DNA from: Gavia stellata
Lineage: Eukaryota > Chordata > Aves > Gaviiformes > Gaviidae
Length of the DNA stretch: 64,000 bases
Direction: 5' to 3'
Assembly (NCBI RefSeq): GCF_030936135.1
Contig: NC_082598.1
Span: 10,110,687-10,174,686, forward strand
Below, piece after piece: positions 1 through 13,000 of this stretch (position 1 is its first letter; each line of letters starts with the position of its first letter). The notes below the pieces were generated by a model that saw nothing but the letters and a program-made list of their open reading frames with translations, did no database searches and had not been told where the DNA came from. The position numbers and the translations under genes are program-made.

Positions 1-1734
1 TGCTGAAGGCAGACTTTGACAGATTTAGAGATATATACAAGGGGGAAAAAACCCCATAATCTTTCCTGGTTGCCATTGGAAAAGTTCACATAAAGCACCA
101 AACTGACAGATTGAACTGGTTGCTGATAGTGAACTGATAAAACAGAATGCATCTTCTTACAAAGTTGAAATAAAACTTTTTCTTAACTCTTTGCTTATCC
201 TATTTATCTCACATACACAAAACAACTATTTTGCAACATCTACTTTTTCAGTGGCATCTTGACAGTGACAAAGAGTCACTGGCAATAGAAACAATTCTCT
301 CAACACATTTAAGGTGAAGATGCCAACAAATTCTTAACAGCAAAAGAAGTGTGCATCCATGGGTTTTATGCCACCCCTCATACTTCCTATCTTCCATCTT
401 TCGATTATTAGCAAAAAACCTAATTCATTTCAGCTTGACAATAATCTAAGTAATTACAGTTTTCAAAAAAAACTGCTGTGTCCCTCTACAGTTTAATAAT
501 CAACCTTAATATAGTATTACCATAGTTCTAAGCAGGCTTCATTCTGATCCTGTTATGCTGCAGTGTTCCCAAATCATTCTGAGAAACCATCTCTCTAGCC
601 TCAAGACTTCAACTTCACAGCAAGCTTTGAAGAAAAAAAAAAAAACCAAACAGAAGGAAGAACCCCAACAAACAGAAGGCAAGCAACAGACTGGTTTAGT
701 AGACCTGTATGGGGCATTAGCTCCATGCTGCTTTTCCTCCCTTGCCTTTCTGTAATTCTGGTTGATAGTCCTTGTCTACCTGCTCAGCTGTTCAGTTTTG
801 CTCTTACCTCCTTTTCAGAAATACCTTTTTTTCTGTATGACATATAAATGAAAGGTATAAGAGCACATTTTGAGACCTAATAAAAGGTTTTGTTTTCAGA
901 AGCTGGCTTCTGCTTGTGTGTGTAGTCTTCACAACAATTTGTTGCAGAGCAACAGGTAATTATTTGGATTTGACTTTTATGACAAGTGGCTACAGGCATG
1001 TTATTCTTTCAACATTCAACAGCAAAGCAGAACAAGCCAAAAAAGACTGCCTAGAGTTAATAACCTCTGGTTTTACACAAACTTCTCCAGAAAACAAACA
1101 AACCAAGCCAAAAAAAACCCCCAACATTGTATTCCTTTGCATTTAGCACATGCTTGATGTCAGGTTAATATGTTCAATGACAATAAGCAAGTTACAGAAT
1201 ACAAGAAGACAGCATAAATTACTCCCCATTTTCTTTTAATCAGAAAATGTCTAGCATTTTTCAAATTTAAAAAGTAGTGCTATCACTGTAGCACTACTCT
1301 AACACTTACACAGAAGTGTTATAATAGCAAACCTGAAGGTTATTCTTTAAATCCAAAGACATTAATATTTAGATATAACTGTGCCAGCAAACCCGCCATG
1401 CTTTTTCAGAGGCACACTAAACACAGCATCCACGCACACCCATTAACCACGTAATTCAGCTCACACAGCACAGGGAGAAAATGTTCACTGCTAACAGGCT
1501 CTCTCCACATTATCGCTATCTACCCATGATGTGTAGCACCAATTGCAGCTAACAGCTGAGAATTATTACAGTAATAACTCTGCAAACAAGTTCAGCATCT
1601 TCTTACAGGTTCATTCCAACCTTTAAGTTGACAGAATTTTTAAAGCATTGTAAATAAGAACCAAAGTATGTTTCCATTCCAAATGTGATGGACAAGACTT
1701 GATCCCATAAGGAACAGTGACACAAAGATGGAAC
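1..1734 (-). other. ZFYVE28: ZFYVE28 intron 1, left end
   Basis: AT-rich non-coding sequence with short A-runs. The open frames at 555-755 and 916-1146 are short, A-rich and match nothing I recognise. No exon or repeat could be supported. Confidence 0.55.
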
Positions 1735-2125
1735 GAGTGTTTATCTAGCCCAGGGTCCCATTTTCAGCTGTGGATCTCAGGTACCCAAAGACTACATGGA
1801 TAGCTGGAATCTAGTAAGCATTACCTGTAGCTAAGCAATTTTCTGAACTAGAGCCATGTCTAGGACTTCATTTATTTCATTTCTCCAGTTGCTTCCTAAA
1901 AATACTGTAAACACTGGGCATCTGCAGCATCCTAGGGCAAGGTGCTCCACAGATCAATCATGTGCTGAAGAAAAAAGGTGAACCTTTTGTTTGTTCTGAC
2001 CCTCATTCATATAACGCCCCTTATTTTTTGAATTGAGAAGAAATGTGAATCTCTTCCCTGCTCACCACAGTACCCTCACATAAGCATCTATCATGTCATT
2101 TCTTTCTGTGTTTTGTCTCAAATTT
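1735..2125 (-). mobile_element. Ancient CR1/L3-like LINE relic
   Basis: Diverged but recognisable order of words seen in old amniote CR1 copies: a TCTAGCCCAG segment, a GGGCAAGGTGCTCCACAGAT segment, TGTGCTGAAGAAAAAAGGTG, CCTTTTGTTTGTTCTGACCC, and finally a CATAAGCATCTATCATGTCAT segment matching the end of ORF2 in reverse. Identified by memory of the family pattern, so the boundaries are approximate. Confidence 0.5.
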
Positions 2126-5100
2126 TAGCACTAGTAACGAGCTAAACAGATCAGCCTCATCTACGTGTTCACATTGAGTATGACTGTTAGCATACAGGAT
2201 CTACAAGAAGGGACACTTCAAACTGAAACATAGACAATGAGCACCACTGGGTATGGGAGGAAGGTGTAAGAAGCAATGCTTGCTGAGGAAGATGCATCTT
2301 GCCATGACTAATGATAACCAAGAAGGCTCTCTGGCATGCTCAGGATATCAATGAGCATCTTTGAGCATCAAGGTTTCCTCCAGAAATTTGTCACAAATAT
2401 TCTGTAAACATGTACATACTGAAATACTGGGGGGGAGATGGTGGCAGTTGGTCGCATCCAGCAAATAACGAAGAAAATTTAGAAAAATTGGAGTGTTTTA
2501 ACAACCCATCTTTACCAATGTCCTCTGCTAAGAGTACACAGGAAGGATGCTGTTGCATATTGTTTACATCAGAGGCAGATGTAAACAGAAACATCTTTAA
2601 ATACACACTGACACTTAAGACAGGTTTTTACTTGCAGACTAAAAATGGGAAAATAACGCAAGAAATCAAGACAACGGACTGTAGTATACAAAGCATAGAC
2701 CACATTAAGGTTTTTTTTATCTACATATAAGAAAAACTTCATGACTCAGAGAACCATCACATAATCAACTCCAAGTAAAGTCAAAGCCACACAACACACA
2801 AATCTTGTTTAAGCAGGGACAAGTCTAACGAGTGTCTTAGCTGAGAAATTATGCCCATTCAGCTTAAGTTCACTGGAGCCTTCAGAGCAGTCACAGCTGC
2901 ACTGCTACCCCATAGAAAGACCTGGGCAAGGCCTGCATGAACTACCAGAAAGCACCACTGTGAACCTAACACCTTGGTTATTTTACCCCTGGAGCTGAGT
3001 AGCGTTTACACAACTTACTAGCAATCATACTGAGTGTTTTGCAGTAGCATTTGTTATATGCTTCAAAGCACAAAATAAAAACCATGACTCAGGAAAGTGA
3101 GGTAAGAAGTGGACTTTCACAGTTAATGTGTCATAATTTAATGCACAATAATCTTGGTTCATGTTCACATATTTGAATTGAAATGAACCTTCAAGACAAC
3201 TAATATTCTAAGAAATGTGTCTCTTTAGCACAGAAACCACCAGAATTGAGAACTGCCAAACTGCAGAATTAGAAAATCCCATTTTCCTCACTGTAGGAGA
3301 AAACAGAAAAAAACTTGGACTTGTTCTGAGGAATGTGACTATAAAGGAGGAGTTAAGAAAAAAAGAAAAGACTTTGAGCAAAAAGGGTAAGAGAAGTCTG
3401 CATACACATTTGGAAAATAAGGCTTAAAGGCAGAAGAGGAGCCAAACCCCAGACCTGGAAACAGAAGTTAAAATCCAAACTGGGTTTTGCTAATTTTTTT
3501 TTATGAAGTTGCTTTTTTTTATGACATAAAACTTATTTTCAGATTCATCTAGAGGTGTCACTATCCAGCCAAAGTGGAAGCATGGAACCCATCAAATTCA
3601 CAATTCACCTTTACAACATGCTACATACAAGTTTACTCAAATGTTTACTCACAAAAGTAAAAGAAAAAATGGTATGTCAACTATATAGGTAATTTGGATA
3701 AATTCAAGTTTACGAAGTAACTTTTTTCTCTTTGTAAAGTGAAAAGAATTCAGGCTACCTAAGATCACATGGAACCTTCACTGAATCCTCACAGAAAGAT
3801 TTTTGATGTTATGCAGCATTGACATCTTTCTCCTGTTTTGAATTCTTCACTAGAGTCAACTTTACAGATCTTCACACATATACAACTGTTGATGCAGCAC
3901 GAAGGCTAGAGAAAACACTACCAACACAACAAATAAGATAATAAAACAAGAAGTCTTCATATTTGTATTGGCTTTCCCCATTTGTATAGAAGTGTTCATG
4001 TGCATCTAAGGAAAAGCTGAACCTTTCAATCAAGAATGAGAGGGGAAGCTTTCTTATTCTTTACATCTTTCACAAAAGCTTGCTTATAAATTACTGCATT
4101 TCACAGTTTTCAGCTTTACTACACATGACCTCCTCTTTGCTGAAACCACGTCTCCAAGATACTTATTCGATTTCTTATTTAAATAAAATTGTTTTTCCAT
4201 TAAAGCCTGCGCAGTTTTTGGGGGAAAAAAAAAAATCATTAAAACATAGTAAATGTTTCCATATCAAGTTCTCTGCTTTTTACAAATCCATTATTAAATG
4301 GCCATGTTAGGGAGGTATGAGCAAAAACAAGTAACTCCATCTACAGTTTTAGGCTGCTGATGTGATACAGATTGCAACCTGAAGCATTGCTAGGCTGGTG
4401 ACATTTTGCTAAGGAACCATGATATGAAGAAGCACTAACCTGAAAACTATATTGATTAAATAAGACAAGGAAAAAAAAAAAAAGAAAAATGAGGAGGCCC
4501 CCAAGGAAACAGCAGAACTTGCATTCTCTTAACTGTTGCAGCTGAGATTCGTAGCCTCATTCAATTAGTGTTTTCTCTTACTGTGCTTCTTTCCATTTTC
4601 TAATTTCTATTGATTAAATACTGCATCTCTTAAAAAGCCATTTTACAAACTTTTTCATTACTTCGAAGCTGTGCAAAATAGTATTTAAAACCATTATTTT
4701 GGTTTATCTTTGTTTTGGTGAAAAAGCAGAATGAGCCAACAAGCATATTAAATAAGGAATGGGCCTTCCTGATCTTAAGTCTATTTTAACTTTCATGTGT
4801 TGTGAATGATCAGAAAACTATCAGCTTTGGACCTGGCAACGCTGTTGACTGCTGTATTAATATCTGTTACCAACAATAGCACTAAATCCCTCTGTGACTG
4901 TGGAACAGTTCTAGGCTGTTAACAATATGGTTACGGCCTTTAATTTTAGCCTGCAACTGTTTGATTAAGTTTTATTAAACTGTGGTCTACCCTGTGTCTC
5001 ACGCAAGAAGTCATCAAGAACATTTGCTGCACTAGACCCATAACACGCCCATCTTGTATGTGGAAAATTAAGGTAACATTTCACTCTCACAGCACTCCCT

Positions 5101-6878
5101 TACTGCAAAGCATTGCAATACAGAACCATGTGGTGAGAATGAAGCCATGAGTGTTTATAAAGCACTTTGAGATTCTTGGATAAAGCATATTATAATTAAA
5201 AATTAAATTACCCTGAACTAGTGGGAGGCATTTTGCATCCTTCCCTAACACAGCTCATACCCCCCCACACAGCACCACCGCTACAACGCTCCCCACTTTC
5301 ACGTAGCCTGCAGGGACAGAACCCAAGTTAATTCCAAAGTTGAATCCTGCATGAAGTTACAAATCTGAAACCATTGCAGCTGAGGAAATTCAGCTTTCTT
5401 ATTTAACTAAGGCTGAAGCACACTAAATCTGAAACTTTCAGCCTCACTTAGGTTAGGAATCAATACGGTAACCCTTCAGTGAGCTTAAAAAGTATTGGTA
5501 CCATAACTTTCTATAATTTTAAACAATCAATACCTGCAGAAAAGAATTTCATGACTAAGCAGTAAGAAAGGTTACTGAGACATTCAAATAAGAAAATTGT
5601 GAACACCTGTTCACAAAATTTTTATTATCTGGCTTTTTTATTACTTGTGAGCAAGTTAAAAAAGCCCAACAAGCTTTGCTGAAATAATTTTTCATGTATA
5701 CAGAAATCATTTCATACAATGGAAGAGCTATATTTCACATTTTAAAGCCCACTACATCTGAAATCTTACAAACACATTGTAACGGTCTCCATACTGAAAG
5801 AAAAATGGCTATAAGAAGGCACTGACATCAAGAATTTATTGTGTATCAATCAATACATATATTATCTTCTGTCCTGAAAAGACTACAACTCTGTTTAAAA
5901 TGAGACTCTTTGTATTACTGAATATGGAGAGGACAGTGGTAACCATAAAATAACAGTTACACACATCAGCTATTGCATAATTTGGTAGCATCAAAAGTTA
6001 TCCCTAACTTGCCTTTATCATCAAAAGAGGTGTCTGAAAAATAGTAGCTTCAGCGATCAGTTTGGTGAAGACACTACAGAAACTATGGAAATTAATGGGG
6101 AAGTAAGTTGATCTTCCACACTTTTACTAGAAGCTGGAAGCCAGAGCCACAAGCCGGCAAAATTATAATACAACATCTAGGGAGCAATGCCTACATATGC
6201 CACATCACATTGAGTTAACTGCATTGGATACCTGGTTATGAAGCATCCTTCAACAGTGGCTGGAGGGTTCAAGCAGTAAGTGTTCTTAAATGTGTTTGAC
6301 ATGGGCAAGCTAGATGCTAAAAATCAGAAAATCTACCCAAGACAGAACATACTGATTTACATCAGTCAGCTGGTAAGACTTGACCATATAAAACTGGCAA
6401 TTCTAACCAGCCTTACACTGTAACTTCCCCACACACACCCCCCCACCTGAACATGCAAGACTTGCAGAACCACCTTCAGCTTTTACACAGCCAAGTTCTG
6501 GGCAGCCAGTCTCCCTCCCTGCTGTTTTGGTTACCCAAAACAAGAGCACTGCCTGTCTTTATAATCTCTGTTGACAAGAGAAACCTACCTTGACAAAAGC
6601 TAAAGCATCCCTTCCCAGTCTTCTAAAGGTTGCATACAACAGGGAAAGTTGGCATGCTGAATACAGAACTAAAAAACACCAACCAAACCAAAACAATATG
6701 TAAGTCTATTACAATTACATGACATTACGTTCAGGGTCTGAAAAAGCCCACTTCAGGTAAAAACCTGGTATAGCTTACAAAAAAAGTTCTTCCTCCTTTT
6801 GCCATCTAAATAGGAAAGGCAAGTAGCGAAGGTATAGCAATTGTTTTAAATAGGTAGAAGCTTGAACATATTAACATT
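2126..6878 (-). other. ZFYVE28: ZFYVE28 intron 1, no feature seen
   Basis: AT-rich non-coding sequence. A 106-codon plus-strand frame at 2,410-2,730 has an opposing minus-strand frame and no recognisable domain. Homopolymer runs occur at 3,493 and 4,470. Nothing else was found. Confidence 0.55.
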
Positions 6879-7036
6879 TCACAGAATCATAGAATAGGTT
6901 GGGTTGGAAGGGACCTTTAAAGGACGTTTTGTTCAACCCCCCTGCCATGGGCAGGGGCATCTTTCACTAGATCAGGTTGCTCAATAGATTTCCCTATTCA
7001 AAGCATTAAATTCTATCCTGGCCTTGACTGGGCTGC
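6879..7036 (-). mobile_element. CR1 LINE 3' end fragment
   Basis: TCACAGAATCATAGAATAGG followed by TTGGGTTGGAAGGGACCT is the standard CR1 3' terminus in reverse. Similarity continues through CCCTGCCATGGGCAGGGGCA and AGATCAGGTTGCTCAA. It is then interrupted by about 30 unrelated bases and resumes weakly at ATCCTGGCCTTGAC. Only the 3' UTR and the last few codons are represented. Confidence 0.9.
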
Positions 7037-10000
7037 TCATGCTTTCTTAGAGCATATTATTGCTGCCAGTGGTTGCATAAGAGAATTACTGAGATTTTCA
7101 GAAATGCCACCAGAAGTAATAAACTTAACCCTAGGAACAAAATGGAAATTCAATTTTGTGCAACTTTTCCTAGATACATTATTTTTCACAAGCAATAACC
7201 TGGAATTATGTTTAATTTTAAGATGCTCCCTCTAAAGCAAAAATTAATTTTTAAAAATTATTATGCATTTGTACAATTTCAATTATCTCTAAATATACAA
7301 CTCACTTTCTACAATGTCTGGCAGATAGAAACCAGACAAGTAATATAAGGGGCCTGGTGCATTTGGAAGGTTCCTTCTACCTTCAGCTAAAAAAAAAAAT
7401 AAAGAAAAGATCAGTTAGGCTCCAAATACAGAGTTCTGCCGTGAGTCTAATGCAGGCCCTCTAGCAGCAAGATTATGTGATTATTTCTGGATGCCGCAGT
7501 CATGTGGTTGCACAGCAAAGCTTTTGTCAGAAACATGACACAATCCCATTGCACTCAAACTGCCAGCAGCAACTTGCAGTTTTGCGTTTTCCTAAAACAC
7601 ACCCACAGTGACAGTAAAAAATACCAGCTTTTCAGCGCTACGGTCTCAACTAGTCAGAGAGTTTACATTCCCTGTTGCAGTAAATCTAAAGGCTCATTTC
7701 TCTCTCGATTTTTTACTGCATATCACTTCAGGTGCACGTTCACTGGGTCCCACTAAACCACAAAGCACTAATAGCCACCTCCCCCAAACCACTTCTGCTT
7801 GAGGAAGCCTGGCTAAAGACTGCAGAATAAGGCATTTTATAAGTTTTGGTTGGTATTTACTCTTACAATATATTTCTCTCAGGTACAAATGGAATTTACA
7901 ACAGCCAAACTACATAATGCTATAGCAAAGGATGCACAGTACGTGGTTATCTACCCCATAAGGCATGTATTTGAATATTGTGTTATTCAAAGCTACCCCT
8001 TCAGTCAGAGACACATACATTTTTCAAACATTATCATATAGTATCACATTGCACTTTTCAGAAAGACACTGGACTTGCTCAAAATATTTCACTGTATTAC
8101 ATATTAAAAACCAACTCACTTGTTCAGCTTTATTTAACTACTTCTGCCTCTCAAACTGCCTTAAACTCGGAACATTTACACATTCAAGTGCTACATGTAC
8201 TTAGAAACAAGGAAATAGTTAAGCATGTACAGAATACTAACCACTAGGTATAGAATTGACAAATTCTATAAAAACTGACTAAAAAATTAAGTATATTAGA
8301 TGCTAAACAACAAAATATATTTATAATAGAACAAGCTATGGAAATACACATATTTGGCTCCTATCACAGCCCTTCACTGGTTTTCTTTTACCTATCAATA
8401 CTACATTCTCACTGCCAGGCACATGGAGTACTAGAAAGTATTTGTTCTAATTACTTGAGTTCAGGATAATTGGCATTTGGCCATAAAAATAAAGTCTTGT
8501 AATTTGGTACTTGCACAGTATATTTTTGCAGTATTTAGTTTTCTTTCTGAAAGCTCGTAGAAGAAATGCTCAGCAAATAAAACCAATTCCCATCTAACAA
8601 AGTTTAGCAAATTGCTATTAAATAAAGAACTTCATCTTAAAGGTCACAGAAACCTACAGCCACTGTAGGACTACTCCAGAATACCTGGGAAAGGATTTTG
8701 TGATGAAGAAACTCCTATTCCCAGATTCAAATCAACTCATTTAACAGCCTTAGGAGTGGGCTTTCCTGTGTCTACAAACACATCTTACTCATTTGCTGGG
8801 AGACTTAAAGCAATCAAAGAGCACAGTTCAACCACCAGTCTCTGGAGCCCTCCTAGAAGAAAGCTCCTAAATTGTGGCTGTAAGTGGCATCGTAACACCT
8901 GCCAGTAGGGCTCTTAGCTGGAAGTGAGGTCAGAAGTGATTCACAAACTGTAATTCTAACACAGAGTTTATACTTCAGCCTCTGCTAATTCCTGTAATAG
9001 AAGTGCAAGTTACATTGGCAAAAAAGTGTTCCAGAACAACTCTTCCCCTGAAACCCTCCTCAAACTCTTTAGAAGGTTTTTTCCTGACACTTTTTATAAC
9101 AGCAAAGTGTATGATTTCATCCCATCACAGCCAACATCCCCAAGGCTTTGCTGGTATACCTGGCCCAACTCAGCATGTCTGCATGCAGAAGCTCAGAATA
9201 GCATACAGGGGGTGAGGCATAGTTTAATGCACACTCAACTACAGCTGAATGCATGAGTAGCAATATGTTTTTTTTCCTTGGGAACACACTAAATGAGCCA
9301 AGCTGCAACAAGCTCTGTTGTAATTGGTTAACAACTTTAAAATTCTAAAAAAACAACTCAGAAAGCGAAGAGCATCTGCATAATGAAAGCTTGAAAAATA
9401 ATATTTTGCACTTGTGGTATCTACAGGTCTCAGTTTAAAGAAAAAGTGCAGCTATCAAAATGCAGACAAATAACAGCACACAATCGTTAGGCATCCTGCT
9501 CACAGACAAACAGAACAATTACTAGCTACAACAGGGAACACAGCGCTCACAAGTTATCTGAAGCTTCTGGGAATTGTGTTAAAAAAGGATGGATATGAGA
9601 CAAAATGCACCTCCAAGTCTCAAACTGGACAGCCAAGACCAGTGCCTTCTTGCTATCTTCTTGCATCCTTGTACAGCAACTATAAAACCAATTAGAAATT
9701 AGAAGCCATTATATAATTAGAAATTCAGCCATATGGCACAGGAACACACCACCTTTAAAGCTTTGAAGTTCCAAATACACCACAAAAAGCATCTTATTAA
9801 TTTGACCTGTTTACAATAAACCACAAAAAATAATAAAAATATTTTTAAGACAAAGGCCTGAAGTTTACAGAAATACTGTTTTCCCCAATAAGCTGAAATA
9901 ATACTTCTGAGAGGCAGAGAAGAAATTGGCAGGGGAGAAATCAAACTGCTGCATTTCGAGAGGAATGACCACATGCATAGATGCATCATTAAATGTAAAG

Positions 10001-13000
10001 GTTCCTTCACCACTTTTTAGGATGGATTGTTCTCTTAAGCCTAAAAATTTTCAGATACTTTGCACCGGATTCCCACATAATCTTAATTTTTTTACACCTT
10101 CTAGGATTTTTTTCCCCACTATAATTATATAAGCAAACTAAGCCTTCTTTATATCAGTTCCTGACTGCTGCTGTTAGTACCTTCCTAAGGTGCCAAATAG
10201 GGTTTAGGTATTTACTGTGCATTTCTAAGGCTTTCAACTTTGAGTAAATCATCCAAACTCGCATTTCTCAAAACTAGTTTTGAGCTGAAATATAAATCTG
10301 AAGATACAGCCTCTCAAGGAGGTCACCATGCAGTCTCAAGCAGAACCCTTTGAGAGAGGGAGAACTAATGCTAACTGATAGCATAAATACCATTTTGAAA
10401 GAGAAAGACCAAGAGCAGGTGGGACAATCTTACTAATTCACAGTAAACATTTAAATCCTGTGTGCTGTTAGGATGGGGCAAAACAGTCCAAGTCTGAATA
10501 AAAGTGTCACAAGATTAATTTGGGTCTACACTAAAGCATTACCTGTGACTGCAGTGTCTAATATGAATTTTTTCTTGGCTTCATGAGTTAATTGTCACTA
10601 AAAAACTCCAGTTCACCATTCACATCCATAAAACAAACATTGTATTTGGAACACTGCACTTGATACTGGATATTTTGTCAAGGCTGGCTATAAGCATTCT
10701 ACCCAGCATCCTAAGGTGCTCAAAGTTACAGCATTAATAAACCTGCCAGATATTACAGGTTGCAAAGTGACTTTTTCATCAATATATAAAAAGGATTGAC
10801 AGTAAACAGCAGAAACACAAGAAAAATGTTTATGGTATTTTTTAGCCATCATGGACTCATTTGATGAGCAGATTTGTTCACTGTAACTCTCAGCCCTTCC
10901 CACGGCTAATCAGAGCGTTCATATCAGTAACAGACTGTATAAAGCTAAAGCAATAAAGAAAGTGTACTGCAGACTTTCTTTTCTGGCTTTCAGTAATTTC
11001 TCTTGACTCTGCTTCTGCCAGATTAATTCAGCTATTTAATTTCTGGACTTCACAACTATAGAACTGCATTTACATCTTGTAAATATGCATTGTTAACTTC
11101 ACTGAGTGTACATCTCTAATTATGCTGATATGTAGCAATATGGTACCATAACTCCTTCAAAGTAAAAACTGATGAAGCTGCATCTGGCTCATTTTAAAGG
11201 GAACTTGAACAGAGCACTAAAAGCATTGAATATCCTATTTATCTTGGGAGGTGTTAAGATCCTGAGTGATGAAGATGATCTGCATTCTGCATTAAAAATT
11301 TATCTGCTGGTCTGGTGATTTTACTTTATGTTGAACCTGCTCACCAACTTTAACTTTTAATTTTTCCTGTGTTAAAGTAGAAGAAGCCCCAATACATCTC
11401 TGTTTATAGTTTAATGCATCTGCTTACCCATGCAGAAAAATAGTTCCACAGTCAGATTATACCAATTTGCTCACAAGAGAGAGTCTGTAATTAATAATAT
11501 CCTCCACTAACAAATTAATACAGAATTCTTTCATTGTGTAACTCTCACTCTGTAAATACAGGTTACATAGACAATATTCCAAAGACACAAATTTCCAAAT
11601 CCTCAAACATAATCTCTCTGATGGTTTATCCATTCAGCTGAGCGCAAGAACAATCTGATAGTCACAGAGTGGCATTAGCTCATTACACAAATCCTTTCTC
11701 AAAACCCTTTCTAAAAAGCAACAGCAGATACCACTAGCATCAGCAGCCCATTTTCATAGTTGCTCTAAAAAAAAAAAAACCAGCTTCACTTAGTTTTGGT
11801 GTGGGTTTTTTACATGTTAATTGTGCATAACTTCCTTAGCTAGAAGGCCGTGACAGTTTCTTGAAGTCACTTCACGTCCTGCCTACCACAGACCAGAGGA
11901 CCACAAATGGCAGAGGCAGGCTTGATAGAAAAAAGCAGGCTTGCAGCAGTGACTCTGATTTGTAATGTGTGCGTTTTGTTTTGTTGGAGGATTAGTTGTT
12001 TGGTTAGTTGAAAAACCAAAGAACTATAAAGCAAATTCATCACAAGATACTTAGGCATTGCCAGGCAGAAAGCAAGAGAGGAATGCAAGATACTCCTTAA
12101 TAAAGTTTTCTTTATTCATTCCTTGCAGTCCTACCACTTTTGTGCAAATCAGTTCAGACAACTTTGGGGTTATATTTTGGGTTTTATACTATTTCCCCCT
12201 TACTTTCTAAAGTTATGAAGCTGGAAACACTTTTTTTTTTCCACTTTTTTTAATGTTAGTGCTCCTCCTCTGGGGAGCAAGGGTACCCCAGATGTGTATT
12301 AACCTGGTTGCCAATTTAGGTGCTCATTGGTGCTGCACTCAAAATGCTGAAAAAAGTTTGTACAGGCATTTCTTGGCTGGAGGAGGTATATCTTTGACAG
12401 GCTGATGTACACATTCAGTCTGTCTTGGTTAAGCACAGGGTGCTCTCAAAACGTTTTGTAACCCAGATTCAATTACCCCGTGTGCAGTTACTGTCTCGAA
12501 GGACCTGTTCAGTAAAAGATATTCAAAACTTGTATTCAATACTAAAGCCATTTATTAATGCTTGCTTCATGATAGAAGGAATATGAAAACTCAACCATCT
12601 GCAACATTCAGACTCAGAGTTCTGCATATATTTTAAACTGTCACCTTATTGCGACTATTTTCATAAGTTAATACAAAAAAAATTAAAAACAAAACTTGGA
12701 AGACTTTATGCACCATCTGAGATCAGAATTAATGAACATTTTACTACGAATCTGGGACAGATTAAAATTTGAAGTGAACCACAGTGTTTATTGCCAATGT
12801 TCAAGTTAAACAATTACATTAACAATTTTGCAATCAGATGGCATATAGTTAATTCCCAGGATTTTTAATTAAAGTGGATTTGGAAGAGAATTCTTTAATC
12901 AAAACTATTATCTGCTACAAAAACTAACCAACTTTAGGCAGGTTTCGTTATAATGGACATTAAAGATAAAGTACAAGAAGGGGCTTTTACTTTTTTTAAA

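Noticed and set aside
2410..2730. 106-codon plus-strand frame
   Set aside because: No recognisable domain, no splice context, and a competing antisense frame.
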